DNA of 64,000 nt from Oscillospiraceae bacterium. Its GTDB lineage: Bacteria > Bacillota > Clostridia > Oscillospirales > JAAYXM01. This document shows, one piece after another, positions 1-9,675 of this stretch; the stretch's first letter is position 1; every line of letters starts with the position of its first letter. The notes beneath the pieces are model-generated. The model had not been told where the DNA came from and searched no databases. It was given only the letters and a program-made list of their open reading frames with translations. The position numbers were made by a program, and so were the translations under genes. The stretch covers positions 1 to 64,000 of the forward strand of contig SVLF01000007.1 in NCBI GenBank assembly GCA_015068085.1, given 5' to 3'.

Positions 1-87
1 CCTTTGTTTCTTTGTTGTGGTTGGCAAACCCACTTCTATTTTAAACAAAGGAGGATTATTTTTCCACCCATAGCTAAAGCTTTTTGG

Positions 88-113
88 AACTACCGGCACT
101 GCCGGTAGTTTTC
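88..113 (+). terminator. Rho-independent terminator
   Basis: aactaccggc-act-gccggtagtt stem followed by a short T tract. Confidence 0.7.
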
Positions 114-120
114 GTTATCC

Positions 121-161
121 AAAAATCCCGCCGTTTGGGAAAAGCCTTCCCAAACGGCGGG
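121..161 (-). terminator. terminator of acetate kinase gene
   Basis: 14-bp perfect stem cccgccgtttggga/tcccaaacggcggg with A tract on the + strand (U tract on the - transcript). Confidence 0.75.
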
Positions 162-186
162 GTTGATATTATTTTATACTGTCAGC

Positions 187-1380
187 TTAAAGAGCCTTAA
201 CGATTTCTTCTGTATCCTTTGCAATCATAAGCTCTTCGTTGGTCGGGATTACAAAAATCTTAACCTTGGAGTCAGCAGCGGAAACATCTGTTTCCTTGCC
301 GCGAACCTTGTTCTTCTCCTCATCCATCTTAACGCCCATATACTCAAGACCGCTGCAGATGTCTGCACGGAGATCGCAGGAGTTCTCACCGATACCTGCG
401 GTGAATACGATAGCGTCAACGCCGCCCATAGCGGTGGAGTATGCACCGATGAACTTCTTAACCTCATAGATGAACTTGTCAAGAGCGAGACGCGCACGCT
501 CGTTGCCGTTTGCAGCAGCTTCGTCAAGATCACGGAAGTCAGAGCTTACGCCGGAGATACCGAGAACGCCGGACTTCTTGTTGAGGATGTTGTTCATTTC
601 CTTGATGTCATAGCCATATCTGCCCATGAGGTACTCAAGGATTGTTGCGTCGATATCGCCTGCGCGTGTTCCCATAAGGAAGCCTGCGAGCGGGCCGAGA
701 CCCATGCTGGTGTCTACGCACTTGCCGTCAACAACAGCGGAAAGGGATGAACCGTTGCCGAGGTGGCAGCAGATAACGCGACTGTGTTCAGGATTGCCGA
801 GCATATCAATTGCACGAGCGGAAACATAACGGTGGCTTGTTCCGTGGAAGCCGTAGCGACGGACATCGTCCTTTTCGTAATACTCATACGGAATCGGGTA
901 TATGTAAGCCTTCGGCGGCATTGTCATATGGAATGCAGTGTCAAAAACCGCAACCTGCGGAGTGGTGGGCATAACCTTCTGGCATGCGCGGATACCCGTG
1001 AGATTTGCCGGGTTGTGAAGCGGGCCGAGGGGAATGCACTTTTCAATTGCAGCGATGCACTTATCGTCTACAAGGCAGCTTGCCGTAAATTCCATACCGC
1101 CGTGGAGAACGCGGTGACCTACAGCTGCGATTTCGTCTGTGGATGCGATAACGCCCTTAGCCGGATCTACGAGGATATCAAGAACTGCCTGAATTGCCTC
1201 ACCGTGTGTGGGCATTGCGATATCAGCCTTTACATCGTCACGTCCCGGAACCTTGTGAGTAAGGCGACCGTCAATGCCGATACGCTCGCAAAGACCTTTT
1301 GCGAACACCTCGCCGCCTTCGGATTCCATGAACTGGTACTTGAGGGATGAGCTTCCTGCGTTGATAACAAGAATTTTCAT
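187..1380 (-). CDS. ackA: acetate kinase
   Basis: MKILVINAGSSSLKYQ start, HRVLHGG, HLGNGSS and TAGIGENS motifs; listed 470-aa ORF trimmed to the conserved start at 1380. Confidence 0.95.
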   Translation of the reverse strand: MKILVINAGSSSLKYQFMESEGGEVFAKGLCERIGIDGRLTHKVPGRDDVKADIAMPTHGEAIQAVLDILVDPAKGVIASTDEIAAVGHRVLHGGMEFTASCLVDDKCIAAIEKCIPLGPLHNPANLTGIRACQKVMPTTPQVAVFDTAFHMTMPPKAYIYPIPYEYYEKDDVRRYGFHGTSHRYVSARAIDMLGNPEHSRVICCHLGNGSSLSAVVDGKCVDTSMGLGPLAGFLMGTRAGDIDATILEYLMGRYGYDIKEMNNILNKKSGVLGISGVSSDFRDLDEAAANGNERARLALDKFIYEVKKFIGAYSTAMGGVDAIVFTAGIGENSCDLRADICSGLEYMGVKMDEEKNKVRGKETDVSAADSKVKIFVIPTNEELMIAKDTEEIVKAL

Positions 1381-1548
1381 AATACTTTCCGTTCCTTTCG
1401 GTAAATTATTTCTGTCATTTAGCTTGCAAATTACGCCAAATACAGTTAAAATAGTATACAGATAATATTGATAAATAAACAACTCTATATATTTTATCCC
1501 ATTTAGCGGATTTTTGCAAGAGTTTTTTACAAAAGACGGTGATTTTTT

Positions 1549-2742
1549 ATGAACATTTGCGGCATTGTCTGTGAATACAACCCTTTCCACAACGGACATT
1601 TGTATCAGATTGAAGAAACAAGGCAGCGCGGGGCAGACGGAATAATCTGCGTTATGAGCGGAAATTTCGTTCAGCGCGGAGATTTTGCAATAATGCCGAA
1701 GACGGCGCGTGCTGCCTCTGCTGTTCGCTCCGGAGCAGATGTTGTTATAGAGCTTCCTGTGCCGTGGTCAATCTCCTCCGCGGAGCGTTTTGCCGCCGGA
1801 GCGGTTTCAGTGCTCGATGCACTCGGGGTTGTTTCATCAATTTCATTCGGTGCGGAATGTGCCGACGAAAAAAAGCTTCTCAGGATCGCGAAGATTTTCA
1901 CGGATAAAGACTTTGATGCGAAAGTTATGGAAGAATACTCCTCCGGAATTTCTTTTGCCGCCGCACGCGAGCGTGCGCTCGCAAAGGTTGACAGCTCGCT
2001 CTCACCGCTCATCGCAGAGGCAAACAACATTCTTGCTGTGGAATACCTTAAAGCTATAACGCGATTGAAATCTCCCATACGCCCCATCGTTATCAAACGC
2101 ACGGGCGCTTCTCACGACAGCACGCAGGCATCGGAAAGCATTGCCTCTGCTTCATATATCAGAGAGCTTATCTCCCGCGGAGAGGATTTTTCGAAGTTCG
2201 TTCCGCGATCCTCTGCAATGCTTTTTGAGGAAGAAGCAGAAAAAGGTACGGCACCTGTCTTTTCATCTGCGGCAGACCGCGCGATAATGTCCGTTTTAAA
2301 AAGGCTGACCCCCGAAGATTTTGCAAAATACGGCGATGTATCCGAGGGACTGGAGTTTCGTCTTTTTGACGCAGTAGAAAAAAGCCACAGCGTGGCAGAT
2401 GCCGTAGACCTTGCAAAAACAAAGCGATATGCACACGCGCGCATCCGCAGAATTTTCCTCAACGCTTTTTTGGATATAGACTCCTCCCTGTCACTCGGTC
2501 GCGTTCCTTACGCCCGTATACTCGCATTCAACAACCGCGGCCGTGAAATTATAAAAAAGGCTAAAAAGCTTTCACAAATTCCAATAATCACTCGTCCTTC
2601 CTCAATAAAAAACGAGGACGAAAGATTGCAAACCCTTTTCGCCCTCGAACGACGCGCAGATGATATATATTCACTTTTCATGAAAGCTCCCATATCTCAG
2701 GGAAGCACGTTTACGCAATCCCCGATATACATCGAAGATTAA
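1549..2742 (+). CDS. tmcAL: tRNA(Met) cytidine acetate ligase (TmcAL/YlbM family)
   Basis: MNICGIVCEYNPFHNGHLYQI nucleotidyltransferase signature; family gene commonly lies next to ackA. Confidence 0.85.
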   Translation: MNICGIVCEYNPFHNGHLYQIEETRQRGADGIICVMSGNFVQRGDFAIMPKTARAASAVRSGADVVIELPVPWSISSAERFAAGAVSVLDALGVVSSISFGAECADEKKLLRIAKIFTDKDFDAKVMEEYSSGISFAAARERALAKVDSSLSPLIAEANNILAVEYLKAITRLKSPIRPIVIKRTGASHDSTQASESIASASYIRELISRGEDFSKFVPRSSAMLFEEEAEKGTAPVFSSAADRAIMSVLKRLTPEDFAKYGDVSEGLEFRLFDAVEKSHSVADAVDLAKTKRYAHARIRRIFLNAFLDIDSSLSLGRVPYARILAFNNRGREIIKKAKKLSQIPIITRPSSIKNEDERLQTLFALERRADDIYSLFMKAPISQGSTFTQSPIYIED

Positions 2743-4118
2743 AGCGCATTTACAAGCTCTTTAAAATACTTCCCGCGGAGCATAAAGTTATCAAACATAT
2801 CAAACGATGCACACGCAGGTGAAAGCGTAACGATATCGCCCGCTTCCGCACTCTCCGATGCCGCTTTTACGGCATCCTCAAATGACGTACACATAATTAC
2901 CGGAAGCTTTCCCGCATCATAACCGGGCGTATTTTCAACCGCCGCGCGGATTTTTCCCGCAGTTGCACCTACAAGCACAAGTGTTTTTACGTAATCGAGA
3001 ACGGCAGGTCCAAGCTCATCAAACGGAATCTTCTTATCATATCCGCCGGCGATTAAAATAACCTTTTTGTCAAACGCACGAAGTCCCGCTATGGTCCGCG
3101 TCGGGCTTGATGCAATTGAGTCGTTATAAAACTTAACTCCGGAAATTTCGCGTACAAGCTCCATACGGTGCTCCACTCCGCCAAACTCGCGTGCAACGGT
3201 ACGGATATCATCAAGCGATACAAAATCGCTTGTCGCCGCAATCGCCGCCATATAGTTTTCAACGTTGTGCATTCCGGGAATCTTTATATCGGAAAGAGCG
3301 AGGATTTTTTCGTTTTTTCCTGCGTTTCTGAATACAATAAAGCCTTCCTCCACGCAATACCCGTCTTTCAGAAGCTCCTTTGACGAAAACAAAACAGCGC
3401 GCCCCTCAAGCTCCTTCGCAATTGTTCTTGTAACCTCGTTGTCAAAATTGAGAACAACCTTTCCGTCCGATGTTTTATATATCTGACGCTTTGCCTCGGT
3501 ATACTCTTCCATGGATTTGTGCACATCAAGATGGTTAGGCGTTATGTTTGTTATAACCGAGATGTCCGTGCCGTGCTTTATATTCATAAGCTGAAACGAT
3601 GAAAGCTCAACAACGGCAAAATCGTCATTTGTCATTTTGCCTGTATCGGCAAGAAGCGGTTTTCCGATGTTTCCGCCGACAAAAGCGCGCTTCCCCGCTT
3701 GTTTTAACAGCTCGCCCACAATGGTAGTCGTTGTGGTTTTCCCGTCACTTCCCGTTATTCCGATGCTCATGCACGGGCAGAGGGATAAAAACTGCTCCAT
3801 TTCTGTTGTTACGACGGTGCCGCGCCCTTCCGCTGCCAGAAGCTCGGGAACGTCATATCGCATACCGGGAGTTTTGAATATAACGTCAACATCACCGAGC
3901 GAGGAAAGATACCCTTCTCCGAGCGAAAATTCCGCACCGCGGGCGCGAAACTCCTCTACGGTCGCCGCGTCATGCTCTTCCTTTCTGTCGCAGATAAGAA
4001 CCTCAGCTCCCGCAGAGAGCAAAAGCCGGATAAGCGGAATATTGCTTACTCCCATACCAATAACGGCACAGCGCTTTCCTTTCATATCCTTTGTAAAATC
4101 AGCAAACGAAGCACTCAT
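2739..4118 (-). CDS. murD: UDP-N-acetylmuramoyl-L-alanine--D-glutamate ligase
   Basis: Mur ligase motifs GITGSDGKTTTTT, NITPNHLDVH, FYNDSIASSPTRTIAGLRAF. Confidence 0.95.
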   Translation of the reverse strand: MSASFADFTKDMKGKRCAVIGMGVSNIPLIRLLLSAGAEVLICDRKEEHDAATVEEFRARGAEFSLGEGYLSSLGDVDVIFKTPGMRYDVPELLAAEGRGTVVTTEMEQFLSLCPCMSIGITGSDGKTTTTTIVGELLKQAGKRAFVGGNIGKPLLADTGKMTNDDFAVVELSSFQLMNIKHGTDISVITNITPNHLDVHKSMEEYTEAKRQIYKTSDGKVVLNFDNEVTRTIAKELEGRAVLFSSKELLKDGYCVEEGFIVFRNAGKNEKILALSDIKIPGMHNVENYMAAIAATSDFVSLDDIRTVAREFGGVEHRMELVREISGVKFYNDSIASSPTRTIAGLRAFDKKVILIAGGYDKKIPFDELGPAVLDYVKTLVLVGATAGKIRAAVENTPGYDAGKLPVIMCTSFEDAVKAASESAEAGDIVTLSPACASFDMFDNFMLRGKYFKELVNAL

Positions 4119-4196
4119 TTACTCTAACCTCCCATACTCATAGAAAAAACAATCAGGCAACCGAAGAAAACGGCTGCCGGATCGTCATCATCTCAA

Positions 4197-4436
4197 TTAA
4201 TCCTCGACAACAATGTCCTTAACAAGCTCACGGAAAGCCTTATATTCTTCCTCTGTGCCGTTAACGGAAACTGTTACGGGCTTTGTGAGGTCTATGCTGA
4301 AGATACCCATAATGGATTTTGCGTCGATAACATATCTGCCGGAGATGATGTCAATATCGCACATCTGCGAGCAAGCAGCATTTACGAAGCTTTTAACCTC
4401 ATTGATGGACGAAAGCGTAATTTTGAAATTGTACAT
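4197..4436 (-). CDS. HPr-like protein without the canonical phospho-His
   Basis: AKSIMGIFSIDL matches the HPr Ser46 region; the position aligning with His15 is Ser. Confidence 0.7.
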   Translation of the reverse strand: MYNFKITLSSINEVKSFVNAACSQMCDIDIISGRYVIDAKSIMGIFSIDLTKPVTVSVNGTEEEYKAFRELVKDIVVED

Positions 4437-4543
4437 AATTTAAGTCTCCCTTCAAATTTTGTGTTGCCTTTTGGCATATAAATAAAGTATAATACTTTTG
4501 GAAGCTTTTTTCAACCATTTCTATGTAAATTTTAGGTGAACTT

Positions 4544-5836
4544 ATGAAAATTTATTTTTACACACTCGGCTGTAAGGTCAATCAATTTGAAACACAGGCT
4601 CTTTCCCTGCTTCTTTCAGAGCATGGGCACGAGGTTTGCGAAAGCCCTGAAAATGCAGATGTGATTGTGATAAACACCTGCACGGTAACAGCCGTGAGCG
4701 ATCAGAAATCAAGAAGCGCAATCCGAAGATTTGCCAAGAATTATCCGGGCGCAAAAATCGCGGTATGCGGCTGTCTTTCGCAGATAAATCCCGAAAGCAT
4801 AAGGAGTATCGAAGGAGTATCTGTTATCGCCGGCACCGCCGCAAGGGACGTGTTTGTTGAAAATATATGCAATATATCATCTGTAAATAACCGCAGCTTT
4901 ACACCGGATAATTCTTTAAAACGACGCGAGTTTGAATACCTGCCCGCAGGCGGGCTTCACGGTCACACCCGCGCTATGCTGAAAATAGAGGACGGCTGCA
5001 CAAATTTCTGCACCTATTGCATAATCCCCTATTCCCGCGGTCCGGTGCGCTCTCTCGCACCCGACATCGCAGTTGCTGAATGCAGAAAGCTACGCGCGCA
5101 AAACTATAAAGAGATTGTTCTCACCGGAATCGAGATTTCCTCATACGGGAGAGACTTAACACCGAAAGCAGAGCTTTCCGGGCTCGTTGCACAGCTGTGC
5201 GAAGAGTTTCCTGACATCCGCTTCAGGCTCGGTTCAATAGAGCCGAGAACGATAACAAAGGAGTTTTGTGAAAAGCTAAGAAGCTTTACTAACTTATGTC
5301 CGCATTTTCATCTTTCAATGCAAAGCGGTTGTGATGAAACCCTTTCACGTATGCGCAGAAAATACGACACAGAGCGCTTTTATCTCTCAGTTTCTCTTCT
5401 GCGAGACTATTTTCCCGGGTGTGCAATTACAACAGATATGATTGTCGGTTTTCCCGGCGAAACTGAAGACGAATTCAAAACCACACTCGCGTTCATCGAA
5501 AAATGTGAGTTTTCAGCTATGCACATATTCCCGTATTCCAAGCGCGCAGGCACGCCCGCGGCAAAGATGGAAAACCAGATTACAAAAGCGGAGAAATCCG
5601 AGCGCGCCCGCCGCGCATCCGGCGTTGCAAAGCGTATGGAAAGCGAGTATCTTAAAAGCCTTACCGGCAGCATACACTCCGTTCTTTTTGAAGAGCCGTG
5701 TGACGGATATTTCGTCGGGCACGCGAAAAACTACGTGCGCGTTTACGTAAAATGCACCGATAACCTGAAGAACAGCATCAAAAACGTGAAAATATGCGGT
5801 CTGTTTGCTGACGGGCTGCTCGGGGAGATTTTATAA
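4544..5836 (+). CDS. mtaB: tRNA t6A37 methylthiotransferase
   Basis: MiaB/MtaB family: FYTLGCKVNQFET, radical-SAM CTNFCTYCIIPYSRG, C-terminal TRAM-like region. Confidence 0.9.
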   Translation: MKIYFYTLGCKVNQFETQALSLLLSEHGHEVCESPENADVIVINTCTVTAVSDQKSRSAIRRFAKNYPGAKIAVCGCLSQINPESIRSIEGVSVIAGTAARDVFVENICNISSVNNRSFTPDNSLKRREFEYLPAGGLHGHTRAMLKIEDGCTNFCTYCIIPYSRGPVRSLAPDIAVAECRKLRAQNYKEIVLTGIEISSYGRDLTPKAELSGLVAQLCEEFPDIRFRLGSIEPRTITKEFCEKLRSFTNLCPHFHLSMQSGCDETLSRMRRKYDTERFYLSVSLLRDYFPGCAITTDMIVGFPGETEDEFKTTLAFIEKCEFSAMHIFPYSKRAGTPAAKMENQITKAEKSERARRASGVAKRMESEYLKSLTGSIHSVLFEEPCDGYFVGHAKNYVRVYVKCTDNLKNSIKNVKICGLFADGLLGEIL

Positions 5837-5891
5837 TCCCCTCTTTTCTTACTCCGAATGCTTTTCATGTGCTTCGCTTTGTTACTTTTCC

Positions 5892-5920
5892 TTGAACAGA
5901 AAAAGCATTTGTGGTATACT
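5892..5920 (+). promoter_or_regulatory. promoter upstream of murB
   Basis: TTGAAC-N17-TATACT; spacer is conserved with two other promoters in this window. Confidence 0.7.
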
Positions 5921-5952
5921 AAATATATATCAATTTTGAAGGAATCATCATT

Positions 5953-6846
5953 ATGCTTAAAACAATATCTGATCTGCTCCTCAACATCCCGGATTTATTC
6001 ATTCTCAAGGATGAGCAGATGTCTCTCCACACCACATTCAAAATAGGAGGTCCTGCAAGGCTGTTTCTTGATGCGCACTCCGTTGATGCCGCGCTATGTG
6101 CGCTTGACGTTCTCGGCGGTTTTGGTGTATCTCCTCTCATTATCGGAAACGGCAGTAATCTCGTTGTTTCCGATGAGGGTATTGACGGGGTTGTTCTCAA
6201 GCTTTCATGCAGCAAGGTTTCTGTTTCCGGGAACAAGATATTCGCAGAAGCGGGAGCTACGCTTTCTTCCGTTGCGTCAATCGCACAGCGGCGCGGTCTC
6301 GGCGGGTTTGAATTTGCCCACGGAATTCCCGGAAGCGTCGGCGGTGCTCTTGTTATGAACGCAGGTGCATACGGCGGCGAAATATCACAGGTGCTTTCAA
6401 AAAGCACCTACGTTTCTCATGACGGAATATTTACAATTCCTGTCAAAGAACATAATTTCGGCTACAGAACAAGCATTTATAAGCAAAATCCTGCATTTAC
6501 CGTTTTGTCCGCCGAGTTTTCCCTTTATGAAGACACCCCGGATGCAATAGCCTCAAAAATGCGTGAGCTTGCCGAGCGCCGGCGTGAAAAACAGCCGTTG
6601 GAATTTCCAAGTGCCGGAAGCGTTTTCAAGCGTCCCGAAGGGCATTTTGCCGGAGCATTGATCGAACAATGCGGTCTCAAAGGCTTTTCAATCGGCGGTG
6701 CTGAGGTTTCCGAAAAACACGCAGGCTTTATCATAAACCGCGGCGATGCAACTGCCGATGACGTTAAAAGGCTTGTTGAACATATAAAGAATACCGTTTT
6801 GAAAGAGACCGGCGTAACACTTGAATGTGAAATCTGTTTTGTATAA
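5953..6846 (+). CDS. murB: UDP-N-acetylenolpyruvoylglucosamine reductase
   Basis: HTTFKIGGPA, GNGSNLVVSDEG, GIPGSVGGALVMNAGAYGGE, PSAGSVFKRP. Confidence 0.95.
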   Translation: MLKTISDLLLNIPDLFILKDEQMSLHTTFKIGGPARLFLDAHSVDAALCALDVLGGFGVSPLIIGNGSNLVVSDEGIDGVVLKLSCSKVSVSGNKIFAEAGATLSSVASIAQRRGLGGFEFAHGIPGSVGGALVMNAGAYGGEISQVLSKSTYVSHDGIFTIPVKEHNFGYRTSIYKQNPAFTVLSAEFSLYEDTPDAIASKMRELAERRREKQPLEFPSAGSVFKRPEGHFAGALIEQCGLKGFSIGGAEVSEKHAGFIINRGDATADDVKRLVEHIKNTVLKETGVTLECEICFV

Positions 6847-6862
6847 AGGAATGTGAAAGAGT

Positions 6863-7723
6863 ATGGATTTTTTCATAATATCGGGGATGTCCGGTGCCGG
6901 TAAAAGCCGTGCTGCATCGGTTCTCGAGGATATGGGGTTTTACTGCGTTGACAATATGCCGCCGGAGCTTATCCCGAAGTTTGCGGAAATGTGCATTGCC
7001 GCAAACAGCCGTTTTTCTCAGGTTGCACTTGTTACGGACATCCGCGCCGGAATTGATTTTTCTGCGCTTTTTGAAGCACTTGACAGCATAAAAACACTTG
7101 ACTGCAATTATAAAATTCTTTATTTTGAAGCTTCAACCGATGTTATCATAAAGCGGTATAAAGAAACCCGCAGGCGTCACCCGCTCTTTGAAGAGGGCGT
7201 TTCAATCGGAAAGACAATAGAAAAAGAGACAGAAATGCTTGCAGGGGTTCGCGCACGGGCAGATTATATAATCGACACCACTGCGCTCACCTCTCTCAAT
7301 CTGCGCTCACGGCTTATCCAGTTTTTCGATGATAACACCCTGCGCGACCAGTCTATGATTGTTAACGTTTCATCCTTCGGCTTCAAATACGGTATTCCGG
7401 CAGATGCAGACCTTGTTTTTGATGTGCGTTTTCTGCCGAATCCGTACTACGATATCTCTCTCCGTCCTAAAACCGGACTTGACAAAGAGGTTTATGACTA
7501 TGTGATGAAATTCCGCCAGACGCAGGACTTTCTTTCCCACCTTTACAGCATGACGGATTATCTCATTCCGCAATACGTAGAAGAAGGCAAAACCTCGCTC
7601 AACATTGCTATCGGCTGTACCGGCGGCAAGCACCGCTCGGTTACACTTTGCGAAGCACTTGGGGACCATATTGCAGCGCTCGGCTACAGAACGGTTAAGA
7701 TGCACCGCGATGCATCAAGATAA
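6863..7723 (+). CDS. rapZ: RNase adapter / nucleotide-binding protein RapZ
   Basis: GMSGAGKSRAASVLEDMGFYCVDNMPP and IGCTGGKHRSVTLCE. Confidence 0.95.
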   Translation: MDFFIISGMSGAGKSRAASVLEDMGFYCVDNMPPELIPKFAEMCIAANSRFSQVALVTDIRAGIDFSALFEALDSIKTLDCNYKILYFEASTDVIIKRYKETRRRHPLFEEGVSIGKTIEKETEMLAGVRARADYIIDTTALTSLNLRSRLIQFFDDNTLRDQSMIVNVSSFGFKYGIPADADLVFDVRFLPNPYYDISLRPKTGLDKEVYDYVMKFRQTQDFLSHLYSMTDYLIPQYVEEGKTSLNIAIGCTGGKHRSVTLCEALGDHIAALGYRTVKMHRDASR

Positions 7724-7745
7724 TTCATCTTTGGGAGATTATAAA

Positions 7746-8726
7746 ATGAATCCTGAAAATTCAATCGGTCACGGCATTGTCGCCATTGGCGGAGGAACAG
7801 GGCTTTCCACAATGCTTCGCGGCCTGAAAAAGCACATTGACGATATAACGGCAATTGTTGCGGTTTCCGACGATGGCGGAGGAAGCGGGGTTCTTCGGAC
7901 TGACCTTAATATGCTCCCTCCCGGAGATATACGCAACTGTATCATAGCCCTTTCAAACACAGAACAGCTTATGTCCCGTCTTTTGTCACACCGTTTTCAC
8001 GAGGGTTTGCTTGACGGGCAGAGCTTCGGGAATTTATTTTTGGCGGCACTCAATCAGGTGACCGGGTCTTTTTACCAGTCTGTGCGCTATATGAGCGATG
8101 TTCTGGCAATAACCGGGCGGGTTCTCCCCGTCACCACGGAGGATGTGCACATAGAAGCAGAATTCGAAAACGGTGCTGTTGTTCGCGGCGAATCCAATAT
8201 AAACACACAGAAAAAACTTCTGGACAGCCCCATCCGCCACATCCGTATGATACCGGAGCATCCGAAGGCACTTTCCGACACCATAAGCGCAATAACAAAT
8301 GCACGCCTTCTTATCTTCGGTCCCGGAAGCCTGTATACAAGTATAATACCGAATCTCCTCGTTGACGGAATCGTTGATGCCGTCCGTGCATCAAATGCAC
8401 GAAAGGTCTACATATGCAATGTGATGACCCAGGACGGCGAAACGGAAAACTATACTGCAACTGACCACATAAAAGCCCTTTTCGACCATTCCTATGACGG
8501 GCTTTTTGACACGTGCATCGCAAACAATGCCGAAATCTCGCGCGAGCTTATAAAAAAATATGCCGCAGAGGGTGCAGAGCCAATGCCGATTAATGAAGAG
8601 GATTTTGAAAAGATGGGCATAAAGCTTATCCTCAAGCCACTGATTTCAGAAAACACACCGCTTGCACGCCACGACCCGGCAAGACTCGCCGAGGTTATTA
8701 TGGATGTGTATAACGGGAAACTATAA
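7746..8726 (+). CDS. yvcK: YvcK family (gluconeogenesis factor, CofD-like)
   Basis: VAIGGGTGLSTMLRGLK, VSDDGGGSGVLR, LPPGDIRNC; start trimmed to ATG 7746. Confidence 0.93.
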   Translation: MNPENSIGHGIVAIGGGTGLSTMLRGLKKHIDDITAIVAVSDDGGGSGVLRTDLNMLPPGDIRNCIIALSNTEQLMSRLLSHRFHEGLLDGQSFGNLFLAALNQVTGSFYQSVRYMSDVLAITGRVLPVTTEDVHIEAEFENGAVVRGESNINTQKKLLDSPIRHIRMIPEHPKALSDTISAITNARLLIFGPGSLYTSIIPNLLVDGIVDAVRASNARKVYICNVMTQDGETENYTATDHIKALFDHSYDGLFDTCIANNAEISRELIKKYAAEGAEPMPINEEDFEKMGIKLILKPLISENTPLARHDPARLAEVIMDVYNGKL

Positions 8727-8751
8727 CACGCGAAAAGGATTGGTCATAAAA

Positions 8752-9675
8752 ATGACTTTTTCTGCAAGGATAAAAGAAGAGCTGTGCTCTTTGCCAATAA
8801 AGAATGCTGAAGCCGCACTTGCAGAGCTGTGCGGTATGGTGCTTTTTGCAAACGCAACCAAAAGCACTAAAATCAAGCTCACAACGGAAAACAAAAGCAT
8901 TGCGCACCGTGCATCATGGCTTTTGAAAAGCCTTTTCGGATTTGATTTTGACAAAAAAATCGTTCCCGTCGGGAGTATCAGAAAATTCAGCCTGATAATT
9001 GAAAATGCCGACAAGCTTCACGAAATATTTGACGCGTTCGGGACTGACCCGAAAATTTCAATCCGCTTAAACGCTGCCATTGCGGAAACGGATGAGGCTC
9101 GCGCCGCGTTCTGCCGCGGAGCCTTCCTTACCGGCGGCTCGGTAACGGACCCCGAAACAGGCTATCACCTTGAGCTTGTAACATCACACAACAACTTAAG
9201 CCGCGAGGTTATCTCTCTGCTATTTGAGCTTGAGCTTCCCGCAAAGCTTGCGGCAAGAAAATCGAACAACATAATCTATTTAAAAGAAAGCGGACATATA
9301 GAGGATTTTCTCACCCGCATAGGTGCGCCGCTTTCCGCGCTTGACCTTATGCAGACAAAGCTTTTGAAGGACGTAAGAAACAAGATCAACCGAAAGGTAA
9401 ACTGCGAGGTCGCCAATATGACGAAAACCGCAGATGCCGCAAAAGCCCAGCTCCACGCAATAAAAATCATCAGGGAACACACAGGGCTTGAAGCACTTAC
9501 GCCTCAGCTTTACGATGCGGCAATTCTCCGCACGGAAAACCCGGAGCTTTCCCTTTCCGAGCTTGTAAAGCTCTCCGGAGGGAAAGTCGGGCGCTCGGGT
9601 CTTAACCACAGATTAAACAAGCTTATCGCAATTTCAGAGGATATTTTATCACGAAAGGATGCACAGAACAAATGA
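8752..9675 (+). CDS. whiA: sporulation/cell-division regulator WhiA
   Basis: MTFSARIKEELCSLP start, LAGLIDADG-like fold, C-terminal HTH KVGRSGLNHRLNKL. Confidence 0.93.
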   Translation: MTFSARIKEELCSLPIKNAEAALAELCGMVLFANATKSTKIKLTTENKSIAHRASWLLKSLFGFDFDKKIVPVGSIRKFSLIIENADKLHEIFDAFGTDPKISIRLNAAIAETDEARAAFCRGAFLTGGSVTDPETGYHLELVTSHNNLSREVISLLFELELPAKLAARKSNNIIYLKESGHIEDFLTRIGAPLSALDLMQTKLLKDVRNKINRKVNCEVANMTKTADAAKAQLHAIKIIREHTGLEALTPQLYDAAILRTENPELSLSELVKLSGGKVGRSGLNHRLNKLIAISEDILSRKDAQNK

